Shown in pieces: positions 1 to 13,800 of a DNA stretch of 64,000 nt (positions within the stretch are counted from its first letter, which is position 1; the number at the start of each line of letters is the position of its first letter). The notes below the pieces were generated by a model that was not told the origin of the DNA, ran no database searches, and saw only the letters and a program-made list of their open reading frames with translations. This stretch comes from Ophiosphaerella korrae (taxonomy: Eukaryota > Ascomycota > Dothideomycetes > Pleosporales > Phaeosphaeriaceae): NCBI GenBank assembly GCA_028456385.1, contig JALNQF010000020.1:62001-126000 (forward strand), read 5' to 3'. Made by a program: the position numbers and the translations under genes.

Positions 1-46
1 TCGCTTCACCACCAATCGTATAGTTATTTCTCCGTTCATCAACACA

Positions 47-739
47 ATGGCCGACCCCTTCGAGGTTCGCCAACGCTTCACCACTCTGCTCTCCCACCTC
101 TCCGCCTCACACACCTCGCTCCAAAAGGCGGCATTATATGCGCTCAAGAACCGCGAAATGGACGAAGACCTCCACTCGTGTATCCTTGAGCAGCTCGAGC
201 GCACAAACATGAACACGCGCGCAAACATCATGTTCTTCATTGAGTGCCTATGCGAAATGGCAATTAAGGATAGCGCCGGCGATGGTAAAGGCATTGACGA
301 CAGCGCCATGGGCTATGTTCGAATGCTCCAGCGCGACATACTCCAAGTCGTTGAATGTGTAGTCGGAGAAGAAGGAGCAAATGTCCGTGTTGTGCGCAAG
401 GTGCTGCAAACGCTGCAAACGCGATCCATTCTTCTGCCCGAGACTGTCAATGAGCTGGAAGCAGTGCTGAAGTCGCGAGAAGTCGAGCATCCATTTACGA
501 CAGCAAGCCCAAGCATGAAGAATGGGAGTGCTAAGATGGATAAGAGGCAGATTGAGCAGAGGATTGAGGAGGATAGGGAACGGCACAAGAGGTTGAGGGA
601 AAGCATCTGGGCCGTTCCTGGAGACGCAGAGGAGGAGATGGATAGGCTATGGGAGGATATGAGTGATATCGGCGAGGATGATTATGTTATGGCGAGAGAA
701 GATAAGGAGGAGAGAGACCGGGCCATCAGACTGGGCTGA
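47..739 (+). CDS. CTK3: CTD kinase subunit gamma (Ctk3)
   Basis: Single-exon gene of 230 aa starting at the ATG at 47. The N-terminal two thirds (about residues 1-150) matches the CID-like helical domain of fungal Ctk3: it opens MADPFEVRQRFTTLLSHL and contains MDEDLHSCILEQLERTNMN and a YVRMLQRDIL segment. The C-terminal part is charged and probably helical (KRQIEQRIEEDRERHKRLRE). In the family, Ctk3 binds the cyclin Ctk2 and supports the kinase Ctk1, which phosphorylates Ser2 of the RNA polymerase II CTD in the nucleus. The length is on the short side but no intron or extra exon is needed. The gene converges on the bL12m gene with about 200 bp between stops. Recognition is by family resemblance only. 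Confidence 0.88.
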   Translation: MADPFEVRQRFTTLLSHLSASHTSLQKAALYALKNREMDEDLHSCILEQLERTNMNTRANIMFFIECLCEMAIKDSAGDGKGIDDSAMGYVRMLQRDILQVVECVVGEEGANVRVVRKVLQTLQTRSILLPETVNELEAVLKSREVEHPFTTASPSMKNGSAKMDKRQIEQRIEEDRERHKRLRESIWAVPGDAEEEMDRLWEDMSDIGEDDYVMAREDKEERDRAIRLG

Positions 740-939
740 GTAAAGATAGGGCCTTCACTTGCGAGTCGCTCTTTCCCATATTCATACATAGCGAGGCGTT
801 CCGGTGGAGATACCATAGGCCCATGACGGGCTAATTGATTTTTGCTGATTGCATTTGACTTCATGTTGAACATATCTGTACACGCACGTGCAATGTATAT
901 GATACAGCCTTCCTCCCTTCCTTACCTCTCACGTCTGGC

Positions 940-1550
940 CTACTCCATGACAACTGTTGCCCCTAGTGCCTTCAGCGTCTCGACAATCTTCTCCGCGTCT
1001 TCTTTTGGCACGCCCTCCTTCATCATCTTCGGCGCGCTCTCCACGAATTTCTTGCTGTCGACCAAACTCAGCCCTAGCATTGCCTTGATCTCTTTAATGA
1101 CCTTTGGTTTTGCTCCAGCGTCAAATTTCTCCAGCTTGAGGTTGAACAGCGTCTTTTCTTGTGCAGCGGGCGCGGCTTCTTCTTCTTCAACGGGTGCGGC
1201 GGTTGGTGCGGCGCCTGCTAGACCCCCTCCTACAAAGCCGCCCATAGGCATATCGGGGATATTTAGGCGCGCCTATAAGGCTGCATGTTAATAATTATGA
1301 ACAAACCACAGTCACGATTTATGCCCACCTTGAGTGTTGACACCAGATCTGCAGTCTCCAACAAAGTCAATTGACTAATCTGGTCTACAATGGTCGCAAT
1401 TTTGGGATTGGTAGGACCTGCTGCAGCATCACCCGACGCCCATCTCCGCTGTATTCTTTGCTGTGTGGCCCCAATAGTCGGTCGTGCATAGGCGGTCGAC
1501 TTTGCTATGCAGATACAACTCCGGATGGCGCGAGAGGCTGGGACTGACAT
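940..1550 (-). CDS. Mitochondrial large-subunit ribosomal protein bL12m
   Basis: Two exons: 1550..1329 and 1272..940, with a 56-nt phase-0 intron (GTGGGC...TATAG). The product is 184 aa. Splicing joins LVSTLK to ARLNIPDMPMGG. The C-terminal domain (about residues 110-184) carries the classic L7/L12 features: EKTLFNLKLEKFDAGAK, IKEIKAMLGLSLVDSKKFVE and the closing KALGATVVME. The first 40 residues are rich in Ser/Arg and look like a mitochondrial targeting sequence, followed by the N-terminal dimerisation helix (PKIATIVDQISQLTLLETADL). An upstream in-frame ATG at 1640 would add 30 residues; I prefer 1550 because a targeting peptide starts cleanly there. In the family the protein forms the ribosome stalk that recruits translation factors. 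It is divergent from MDN1. Confidence 0.88.
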
Positions 1551-1832
1551 TGTGCGTTGCGCTATCAGGCCGGCAATGAGACTGAGGCTCAATGTTGTGT
1601 CGTACCTTCGTGAGATTTTGCGGAGCGGACGACTCTGCATTTAGCGTGGCGCCTTGGCAGGCCCGAGGGCCCGCAAAAAAGTTGGAGAAACTTCGACATC
1701 TCATTGACAACGCTACGAACACTTTTCTTCGGGCATTTTGAAGCGTCGAAACTATGGGAAGGCGCCCCAGCCGCATTCTATGATCTACTTGCGAAAACGA
1801 TAGGAAGTAATAGCATCCAAAAGGCCTCTAAG

Positions 1833-4800
1833 ATGGCGAATATCAAATCACTTGCCGCACAAGCTTTGAAGCCTGAATCCACGGATACCCTTTTCGTCCA
1901 GCACAAGGGGTTATTCGTAGAATTGTGTGCGCATTGGATTCAGGATCATGCAGACACTGGTGCCAAAATCGCTGCACTCGGCCGATTACTACCTCTTGCA
2001 CCTCATCTCGCAGAGCACGTGGATCGATTCCTGGCGCATGTATCGAGCTCTCCAATATTAGGATTGAACGCTGCAACGTTTTCCCGGGATTCATTTTCCC
2101 TCTCACCAGAGTCAGACCTGTTGGACCTTCTATTAGGAGCTTTCAGGCTACTCAGCCACGACTGTAAGAGCTTCGCAAAATATGTACGGCCACTTGCGCT
2201 TGAAAGCCTGTTCCAGCATTCTAGCCGTGCTGTCCGATATGTGGCTGTTCGAACTTTTTGTCTATACGTTCATGCGGCCGATCATGCAACGCAGGAGATG
2301 ATCAAGAGATATTTGGGTAACGAAGAAGTCGAAGGGCCATGGGAGAATCAACAGGTCGACTACCGTTTTCTGTCACTATGGGAAGAAAAGAGGTGGCAGA
2401 ACATGCGCTTGAAATTACAGCAAACCCAATCAGGAAGAGACATAAAGGATGCATCGGCATCTTATTCTCAGTTCTCCGCATACACAGCTAATATAAGTAA
2501 CATTTTACTACCACGCCTCGGTGGAGCGCCGTCTCAATCAAAACCTTCTGAGCTTATTTCTACGCCAACAACCGAAACGAATCTTCGAAACATAGCACAG
2601 GAGCTTCTTGGGACGAGTCCACTCCTGCTCACAGGCCTTGCAGGCTCAGGCAAGACACTTCTTGTTCGACATTTTGCATGGCAACTCAACAAGCTCGATA
2701 AGATGGTTACACTTCACCTTAACGAGCAAAGCGATGCCAAGTTGCTCATAGGCATGTATGCTACCGGAGCAAAACCAGGAACTTTCAGTTGGCGCCCAGG
2801 TGTGCTTACTACTGCTGTTCGAGAAGGGAGATGGATCTTCATCGAAGACCTGGATCGTGCGCCAAATGAGATTATAAGCACTCTCTTACCACTCATCGAA
2901 CGCGGTGAACTTCTAATCCCAAGTCGTGGAGAAACTGTGCAAGCAGCAAGAGGGTTCCGCATAATTGCGACAATGCAAAGCATGCTGAATCCGCGAGGCC
3001 AGGAAATCATTCCCCGGCAGAACATGATTGGAAACCGCTTCTGGAATTCAATCACTGTTCATATGCCCCAATTGACCGAGTTTAAGCAAATTATTTGTAC
3101 TATATATCCACGTTTGCAAAAGCATATTACCGGTATAATACAAGTGTACTTACGTCTGCTGCACTTGTATTCCGACGTAAAATTCTCCTCAGACAATGGC
3201 ACTTCCTTGAGGGCGATGACGCCACGAGACTTATTAAAGTGGTGCGCTAGGATTGACGCACTTCTTATACAGTCGCCAACATTCAATCCTGCACAGACAG
3301 ATGAGATTTTTATGGAGGCATTCGATTGCTTCGCTGGAAGCCTGCGCACTGAGACTGCGCGCTGCAGAGTCATGGCATGTGTAGCTGAAGAGCTTCATAT
3401 TGATCCACAGCGCCGAGATTATCACTTGAAAGACCGAGAGGTCAGACTCCAAGTCCCTGTTAAGAGCACCTCTTCCGGAATTATCCAAATTGGAAGAGCA
3501 AAATTAGCTAAACACAAGGTCTCAAGACGAATAGGATCTGGCCGACCATTTTCCACCAACAACTACACCCTTCGCCTCCTAGAGAAAATCGCAATCGCAG
3601 TTAATCAACAAGAGCCTCTCTTACTTGTAGGTGAAACTGGTACAGGAAAGACGACTTGTATACAGTACTTAGCAGAACAACTTGGTCGTAAATTAGTTGC
3701 TTTCAACCTGTCTCAACAAAGCGAGAGCGGTGATCTGCTTGGTGGATACAAGCCGGTCAACGTTCGCAGCCTGATTATTCCTTTGAAAGATGAGTTTGAT
3801 GAAATATTTAATACCACATTCTCAAGGAAGAAGAACCAGCGGTTTTTAGAGATGCTTGGAAAGCGCGTAGCGAAGGGTGAGTGGAAGCGCGTTTGCACTC
3901 TGTGGCGTGAGGCGTTGAAGATGGTGGATACAGCTCGAAGGACACACGAATCGCAAACTTCATCCCCAGATCCAGGTGACGAACATCCTAAAAAGAAGAG
4001 GAAGACGGACTCTCTCCCAATCGACTTTCCTACCGCTCGATGGGAAAAGTTTGCGATTGATCTTTATGATCTCGAGGCACAGCTTGCTAGTGGTTCAGAG
4101 GTATTCGCTTTCTCCTTCCTCGAGGGTAATATCGTGAAAGCTGTCCGCAACGGCGATTGGGTGTTACTTGACGAGATCAATTTGGCATCCTCTGATACTC
4201 TTGAGGCACTTACTGACCTTCTGGGGGATGGTCCAGATGGTAGCCCTTCAATTCTACTAACAGAGACTGGGAATGCAGAGCGAGTAGTCGCACATCCAAA
4301 CTTCAGAGTGTTCGCTGCGATGAATCCCGCAACGGACGTTGGGAAGAAAGACTTGCCACCCGGTATTCGTTCCAGATTTACTGAGCTCTACGTGGAGAGC
4401 CCCGATAGCGATGAGAAGAGCCTGCGGGACATTGTCAAGAAGTGTCTAGGTGGTGACAGTAACGATTCAGCCATAATCAAAGCTGCACACGATGTGACCA
4501 ACCTCTATCTGAAAATACAAGAAATGGCGAAGTCCAATAGACTTGTCGATGGTGCTGACCAGAAAGCCCATTTTAGTCTCAGAACATTGACGAGAACACT
4601 CTCATATGCTAGAGAGATAGCGCCGTTGTGTAGTCTCCGACGGGCATTGTACGAAGGGTTTTATATGAGCTTTATGACCTTCTTAAGCAAAGCGTCAGAA
4701 GACTTGGTTGTACCACTCATTACAGAACATCTCTTTCCACAAAAGGGAACATTGAAGACTGAGCTTGGAAAGCCATTGCAGCAGCCAAGTGATGGCCGAA

Positions 4801-7800
4801 CTTATGTTCGACAAGGGCATTATTGGCTACGACAAGGTATCCACCTTGTAGAGGATCAGTCACATTATATTATCACTCCGTTTGTGCAACGAAACATGAA
4901 CAATCTCATTCGGGCTGCCTCGACACGGAAATATCCTGTTCTTATTCAGGGCCCAACTTCGTCGGGAAAAACCAGTATGATCGAGTATCTCGCAAAACGA
5001 TCTGGCAATAAGTTCGTACGCATCAACAACCATGAACATACCGACTTACAGGAATATCTTGGCTCATATATCTCGGGTGCTGATGGGAAACTCATATTTC
5101 AAGAAGGTATACTTGTCAAGGCATTACGCGAAGGTCATTGGATCGTCCTGGATGAGCTCAACCTAGCCCCTACGGATGTACTTGAAGCACTGAACCGCCT
5201 TCTTGATGACAACCGAGAGCTTTTGATACCAGAGACGCAAGAAGTGGTCCGGCCCCATGACGACTTTATGCTATTTGCGACACAGAACCCTGCCGGTTTG
5301 TATGGTGGTCGAAAGGTGATGTCACGAGCTTTCCGCAACCGATTCCTTGAACTTCATTTCGATGACATACCAGTCGAGGAGCTTACAGAAATTCTTCACC
5401 GGCGGACTATGATACCCGAATCGTGGTGTAAGCGAATTGTTAAAGTCTACCAAGAGCTCTCGACGCTCCGACAGGAGAATCGTATCTTTGAACAGAAAAG
5501 CTTTGCTACGCTACGCGATTTATTCAGATGGGCACAGAGACAAGCCGATACTATCCAGGATCTTGCCAACAATGGATACATGCTGCTTGCAGAACGCGTT
5601 CGAAAGGAAGAGGAGCGGGTCGCTGTCAAAGAGGCGATGGAAAGAGTAATGAGCAAGAACGGGCCAAAAGTCACGATAGATGTGGAGAAAATGTTTACCG
5701 AAGATCCATGGTCCAGTATCGCTCGTCTCAGCAAAGAGAGTACAGGTGCTAGTTCTGGTGTTGTGTGGACACGTGCAATGCGACGGCTTTTCGTCTTGGT
5801 GGCCCACGCTTTACGGAATAATGAGCCTGTGTTACTCATTGGAGAGACAGGCTGTGGAAAGACTACAGTCTGTCAATTATTGGCCGATGAGTATAAGAAT
5901 CAATTGCATGTGCTCAATGCACACCAAAACACTGAAACTGGAGATCTGATTGGTGCGCAACGCCCTATCAGGAATCGCGCCGCGATTGAAGAATTGATCA
6001 GGAAGCAAGTGCTGGAAGTCTTTGCTATTGTTCAAAATCTTGAATTTAATCCTGAAACACTCACCCTGGAGCATTTATTGGAGATGTATGATAAGTTAGT
6101 CAAGGAAGCCCCCAATCTGGTACCGAATGGCCATCGTGAGGAGATACATACCAACCGGATCAAGGCCGCTGCATTATTTGAATGGACTGACGGAAGTCTC
6201 GTTCATGCGATGAGAGAGGGTCATTACTTCCTCCTAGATGAGATTTCATTAGCCGATGACTCCGTTCTTGAACGCTTGAACAGTGTCCTTGAGCCATCAC
6301 GGACGCTACTGTTGGCTGAGAAGGGTCCTAACGATTCCGAAATCGTTGCTGCAGATGGCTTCCAGTTCCTAGCGACTATGAATCCTGGCGGTGATTATGG
6401 CAAGAAGGAACTTTCGCCTGCGTTGCGAAATCGCTTTACTGAGATCTGGGTACCAGCGATGTCTGACTATGACGACATTCTACAAATCGTACAGTCCAAA
6501 TTGAAGTCGGTTGCGGCGCAGTACGCTGGAGTTATCGTTTCATTCTCACAGTGGTTCAACGAGAAATATAACACTTCAGTGACATCCTCGGTATCTATTC
6601 GTGACACACTGGCTTGGGTCTCGTTCCTTAACAGCTGTCCCGACGATGACGTTGTATTTGGTGTTGTACATGGTGCTGCACTGGTTTTTATCGATACACT
6701 TGGAGCGAATCCAGCCGGCCTCCTTGCTATATCGCAGTCCTCTATCAAAGCGGAGCGGAAAGCGTGTTTACACCACCTTAGCGAGCTCCTACAGCGCGAT
6801 GTGTCGCCTCTCTACTTCAACGAGATCGGCATATTTGATACAGATCACCAGTTCCAATTAGGCTCGTTCTCCATACCTAAATTCCTAGATACAACAGCAG
6901 GGACATCTAATTTTGCTCTTGAAGCACCTACCACCCGTTCGAATGCTATGAGGGTTGCTCGTGCCCTGCAGCTTTCGAAACCAATTCTGCTTGAAGGCAA
7001 TCCTGGAGTTGGTAAAACTACACTTGTCACAGCACTTGCCAAGGCAATAGGCAAGCCACTTACTCGTCTCAATCTGTCTGAACAGACTGATTTGATGGAC
7101 TTGTTTGGTTCTGATGTGCCCGTCGAAGGCCGGGTAGCTGGCACATTTGCTTGGCGCGATGCACCATTTTTAAAAGCAATGAAGAATGGTGATTGGGTCC
7201 TACTCGACGAGATGAACCTTGCTTCTCAGTCCGTACTAGAAGGCCTCAATGCAGTGCTTGACCATCGCGGTGAAACCTACATATCTGAATTAGATCAGAC
7301 ATTTTATAAGCATCAAGAATTCAGAGTCTTTGCAGCACAGAATCCACATCATCAGGGTGGCGGTCGTAAAGGTCTTCCGGCGTCCTTTGTGAATCGATTC
7401 ACTGTAGTCTATGCGGATATTTTTCAGCCAGAGGACCTAGCGTTAATCTGCCACAAGGTTTTTCCCACTATTGACGAAACTGAGGTCAACAAGTTGATTA
7501 AATTTGTTGCTGAACTTGATGAGCAAGTCGTCAACCATCGTAGCTTTGGTCAATTAGGTGCCCCTTGGGAGTTCAATTTGCGTGACACGCTGCGTTGGCT
7601 GCAATTGCTGGCCTCAGAGGAGCCCAAGGGTTCAGCAAGGGACTTCCTCGACACTATCTTCTTACAACGCTTCCGTTCTGAAAGCGATCGCATGCGACTT
7701 CTCAAGCTCTTTGAGAACCTTTACGGTATGCACGAGCCACGCATGACTCTCTTCCACAATATCAGCACAAAAGCAATCCAGATAGGGCTAGGTTTGTTGC

Positions 7801-10800
7801 AGCGACAAATATGTACAGCCCCTCCAAATAATGCATCAACTCTTAAGATATCACAGCTCGGATCTATGGAGGCATTGCTGGTGAGCGTCAAGCAGAACTG
7901 GCCAGTGATCATTGTTGGTCCCCCTGGATCTGGCAAAACGGCGATGATCAACCAGCTTGCGAGCTTCACTGGGGCTGGCCTCATCAACTTTTCAATGAAC
8001 GCTGATGTTGACGCTATGGACCTTGTCGGGGGTTATGAGCAAGTTGACCCACTGAGAGAAGTTCACAAGAATATACAAAAATTGGAGGAGTATGTACGAC
8101 AAAAAATTGCGTCAACAACACAGCCTTCACTTGCTCATATTCAGTTACTTGAGCAATTGGGTACAGGCATGGCAGCCTGGACGACTAAGATGGGCCCGCT
8201 TTTAACAACCATTGCTCAGTCAGATCCAGAAATTTCGGATTTCGTTAATGGCTTACTCATTCTCCTACAAACTTCAAATCAGCTCATCGATGCCGCACGT
8301 TTTCAATGGGTTGACGGTATTCTCATCCGTGCTTTGGAGAAAGGCAATTGGTTGGTTCTCGATAATGCCAACCTGTGTTCCAGCGCTGTGCTTGATCGCT
8401 TGAACTCACTTCTCGAGCCAAACGGATACCTCTCGATCAACGAGCATTCTACAGCAGATGGCGAAGCCCGAATCGTTCGACCTCATCCAAAGTTTAGGAT
8501 ATTCATGACAATGGACCCGAGGTTTGGTGAACTCTCCAGAGCTATGCGAAACAGAGCTGTGGAGATTTGCTTGCTGGACCCGGAGCATGAGGCGGTGCAG
8601 CAACCGCAGACCGCAATAGAGTATCCTCTTGATTCGTCCATGTACCGATTTCGCAACTTCCAAAATCACAAAGAGCATCTCGACTTGACTATAGAGATGC
8701 GTTTTGAGAACTTATCCTTCAAGGATAACAGCTTATTGGAGAGCTTTACAAATCAAACTAACAAAGGTCTTATCTCAATCGACGAGGTGTTGAATGTGAA
8801 TGGATTTTTAAATGGCGACACAAATCAAGCGACGATAGGTCGAACACCCTCAAACCTTGGCGACAGGTTCACGCATTTCGCACACTTCCTAAGAAGCACA
8901 TGGGTCCCACGGCACTTTTCGTTACAGGGAGTCATTAATAACGACCAATTTGGGCAGCTTGTGCCATTTTTTCCGCTGTATAATGAACTAGCTCTTCATT
9001 GTAATGACGATACCAAATCGCGAACGATTTGGTTTACGTCTATGTACGAGCTTATGCTTGAAGTGTACAATATGCAACAGGCAATCCAAAGCTTGCCCTC
9101 AGCAAGATTCGAGCATCGCAAGGAGAAACAGAAGCTGCCAGGCTTCTTATACGCTTACTGGCAAGGGCTTGTTCATGTGGTAGATGGCCTGTGGATTGCA
9201 TATCACAACGGTCAAGAACTGGACCTGACATGTCTTAAGCCCTTGCGCACATTGTTCTGGGCGTTCCTTGTGCTTGTCAAAGCGTCAACATTTGATCGTG
9301 CGACATTTAAGACATACCTCAAGATGCTCACAACCTCAATCCCTGCCCCAGCAACTTTGCTCGCGCAAGACATAACTACTAAGCTCTCCAAACAGATCGA
9401 CATGTTTGGCTCTGAAGTGCAACTCACATCAGGTTTGGCCATGGAGCAAATTTGGCGCGCTTTCAAGCCGCTCACGCCAAAAACCGCGGTCCAGCTCGAT
9501 AGCGTGTTGGAGCTAGAAAATCTGGCTGACAGGCTTGATGCAGTCATGTGGAAGTCGCACCTGACTCTTGATGAAATGGTACAGATACGTGAGAGGATTT
9601 CAAGTTCACTAGACTTGTTACGCACGAAAGAAGTAGACGCAGCTGGGCTTATCGCGAGCCTTGGTGCAGCTATCCATGATCTGGAGCAGAGCATCACTGA
9701 ACACGATACGGTGGCGACCCCTTACTTTGAAGCTGAGTTTGAAGGCCTCTGTCAATTTATTGACCTGGCATTCTCTGAACATTCTGACCCGCGACAACTT
9801 TATCAATATCCTCCGCCTGCTATCGTAGCAACGCGGGCTAAATCAACTTTACTTGCCCGACGCCCTACAAAGCTTGCAGCTGTTACCGCAGGCAAGCCTC
9901 AGAAACCTTCGGATCAATTTGCTAAACTATACCGTCATCTTGGTCTTGCTCATCACCCAACTTACGATCTCGCTCTCCGGGGCCAATTCCATGTTGCGAT
10001 GTTATCAAAATTATTCAGTGCCGATGAAGTGCAGTTAGCACAGCTGCACCGCTTCGAAACGGAACTCGAGGTTATCTCTTGGCAACTGGTTCTTGACTCA
10101 GATCGTATTACTCAAGATCAACAGTCTGTGTATCAAGATCTCTACCAGCGAATCTATTACAACATCTACGAAGCGCACAGTGAAGAAATTTGCGCCACCA
10201 TCAGTGAGGGAAAAATAACTTTTCAAAAGAGCGCCGCTATTAGTGTTCAATACCAAAATGTGCTCGAAGCAGGGTTTGCGAATACCTACCGGCAAACATG
10301 GACCGTCGATGCGAAGGCTTGGATTCAACTGGGGCTTTTCGGCCTCGTCTTATGTGTTCCTAATTATCCGCACGATCCGGCTCTACGACCTATGATAGAG
10401 CGCAATATTTTCAAAGAAGAGAAAGAGCGCCTTTATAATATTTTAGCCGCCTTACGACAATACCAACAAGACCAGACAGGTCACGGGAGCAGTTTCCGTA
10501 TCCGACAAGTTGAGGCAGCCATCAAGCATATGGGAGAGGAACCGCCAATACCTGCTGTTTTTCGGCCGGAAATTTCCAAATTGGATGACTTGCAGGGCGA
10601 GTTTACGAATTTGCTTAGCATTATTCAGCCTCTGCTCAACGGATCCATGACTACCGAGGAGGCGATCTCGGATGTAACGCTACACCAGAACATTTCTCGC
10701 ATAATTTATCGGCTTACAGGAGGCTACCGTGCGTATAGAGATATAACAGACTCTGTTGTCGGGTTTTTGGTATGTGTGAATGTCGGTTTGGCGCTCGGAA

Positions 10801-13800
10801 CCAAAGAGAAGGAAGATACCGAGCAAAATACCACAGCCCAAAGCCTTGCTTACATTTCCCATAATACCCCTTTCTTCGGGCGTCGGCGATCTATCTGTAG
10901 TTCAGACGGCTTCTTGAAGGAGCTCGAACAAGGCTTGAATCAAGGGGAGCATGCCATTGATATAAGATGGCATGCCCTACTCTCGCTCTTGGTCGTGAAG
11001 AGCACAGATCCTATAAGCATCACGACTTTTGCTGCAAGGAAACTTTTACATGGCCTGTTCAGTAGTCTTTACGGGGACTGGAAAAAGAAGCTGCTCCAAG
11101 ATCAAGAGAAACATGCCAAAGATTCCAGCTTGTATACCTACCGGGGTCTTGATGAAGACTCAGATGAAGAAGATCCAACACTCTTTCCAGATTACGAAGC
11201 GCCTTCTGAAGGACAAGACAAGTCCCCGGCTTTAGGTTTGATTTCAAAGGACCACGCAATCCGTCTCGCCAATATCCATGCTAGGCTCTTTGAGCATAGT
11301 TGGGATGCGTCTGTCTCCATCAAGGCTTTATTAGATTGGTGTGCATCCGAGCTAAACCGCGTCTCGGGAGGCAAAACCCATGGTACACGGTACGAAAATT
11401 CGCTGCCTGCTATCTTTTTCATGCTGGAGAGAAAAACGGACTCGTTGTCAGCCTCAGGTACAAGAAAGGCATACAATTTCTACTTCGATGCAAATTTACC
11501 TGAGACTAAGCGTCTCCTTGCGCTTATTCACCGCATACAGGTTCGCTACAGACTAATTCAGAGTGTCTGGCCTGAACATGCTACACTGTTCGATGTCTTG
11601 CGTACTTGTGAGGAGACGCTTGAGTTCCGGCATGTTGACCCTATTGCCAAGATTATCACGAAGGCAGAGAAGCTGCATGCTTACATGCACGAATGGCAAA
11701 AGGTTGCGAGTAAGGAGTATAGCACGGCCAACCTTTATGACGATCTCACAAAGCTGCTCGTAAGTTGGCGGCAACTTGAACTTACAACCTGGGCAAGATT
11801 GTTTGACTTGGAGATGGAGAAAGCTCGTGACGATGCCAGGAGCTGGTTTTGTATCGCTTACGAAACGATCATTACCGCTTCAGAAAGCATAGAGGATGGA
11901 CGAAGCCTTAGAGTACACGCCAAAGATTTACTCAAATTACTCGCCAGTTTCTTCGAGACTACAACGCTTGGGCAATATGAACAGCGTATCAAATTGCTAC
12001 AACAATTTCGCTCGCACGCAGCAATGCTCCTGCATGATATCGAAGACTTCAAAATCATTTATGCTGCACTCGATAATTTCATTGCTTACTTCTCACGCCT
12101 CGAGAAGCCAGTCCATGAAGCATTGGTGAAAGGACGACAGAATTTAGAGAAAGAAGTTGGCAATGTCATTAAGCTTGCAAGCTGGAAAGACACAAATATT
12201 GAAACATTAAAACAAAGTGCCAAGGCTAGTCACCGCAAGCTTACTCGGTTAGTGAGGAAGTTTAGAGCAATTTTGAACCGGCCGGTGTCAAGTATCATGG
12301 GCGCTGGGATTCCAGACGAGAGTCATTCGCTTCGGGACGCGGCCCTCACTGCAGTCCCGACAACCATCGAAGCCAATTTACTTGAAATTTGCGAAAGTCA
12401 TCTTCCAGCGTGGAAAGATCGTCCAACAAGATTCAAGAACATCAGTGTCACGGTCAATATGATGCGTGGCCTCTCTACGCCGAAATCAAATGCAGTTGCT
12501 GGTTCAAGCTGCATCAACGGATTCATCGCAGAACTCAACACTTCAATAGCTGAACTTCAGAAGGCTACGCCTTCAGTACTCACCGAGGAGAACAAAGAAG
12601 TAGTGCAGCATCTCAAAACACAGAAGAGGAAGCAATACGCAGACACGATGAGAGAACTGCGAAAAATGGGTATCAACCCCAATCTGAGTGTGGACACACT
12701 TATCAAGCAAGAAGAATTAGCGACAATCCTGTCAAATTTGACAGTAGTGCCGAGGGCCAACAGAGCTATAGGCAATGCATCAGAATACTACTTGCACAAG
12801 GCGCTAAGCGTTATGCCCCAGGTTCGAGCGGTTTCAAAGGAACACTCGGGTGACCTTACTCCCAACGATGTTGCTAAGAGTATTGGTTATCTTGAAGGTC
12901 TACTACACGTTGCGATTCGTCAACGGAACGCGCTTGCGAAGGCTTCTCAAAATTTGGCCAAAATCACCGCACCAACGCTCTTAATCGAAGCCCTCAGCGC
13001 AGCAGCCCAGACCAAACTTTGTAGAGTACCTCAGCAATACACCGACTCGTCTAAGGGCGTTCAGTCAAATACACGTTGGCTTGCTGCTATGCTCAAGACA
13101 GGTGCCGATATTGTATCAGCGCAAGCAAAGCTGAGCAAGACCGACGAGTTAGATTCTCTAATCCAAGCGATGCGCCATTGTACCACTGCTTCCGAAGATT
13201 TAGTGGACAAATACAATCAACTACCAAGACTACCAGCTAATATACAGTCCGATGCTCATAAAGAATTGGAGAGCGCTGCGAAACACTACCTTGACGAGGC
13301 TCACTCGTTGGTCAAGGGATGGATGGACAACAATGACATAGCCCGACCGATTCTTAGGCAACTCGAAGGGTTTCTGTTCCGCTATCCTACTCTCGAGACA
13401 GTCAACACATCTGAAATGCCACGTATCACTCTAGAGACACAATCGAAGGAGATTTTTGCCGCACTTGATCTCATACTTGGCTCAATGCAGGATGTTGAGA
13501 CATCGCTGAAGGAAATTCCATCATCCAACGAAGATCCGGCATGGTTGATGAAGGAAGAACGGGCACTTTCTGCGGCACTTGATGCTTTACATGGTTCGCA
13601 GATTAGTGACACGATTCAGACTCTGCTGGACAAGTTGCAATACATATACGACGATGCTGATTTGCCGATAATTAGTTGTTTGTTTGCCTATGTTAAGCCA
13701 ATCCTAGATCAATATGTTGAAGTACATAAGTATATTGTTGACCGCTTTGACGATATCAACACAGCAACCGCCAACCTCCTCCAACTTTTATGCAAATCTT

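Noticed and set aside
1704..1832. Open frame upstream of MDN1 ATG as extra 43 residues
   Set aside because: It begins with TTG and has no ATG; the first in-frame ATG is 1833.
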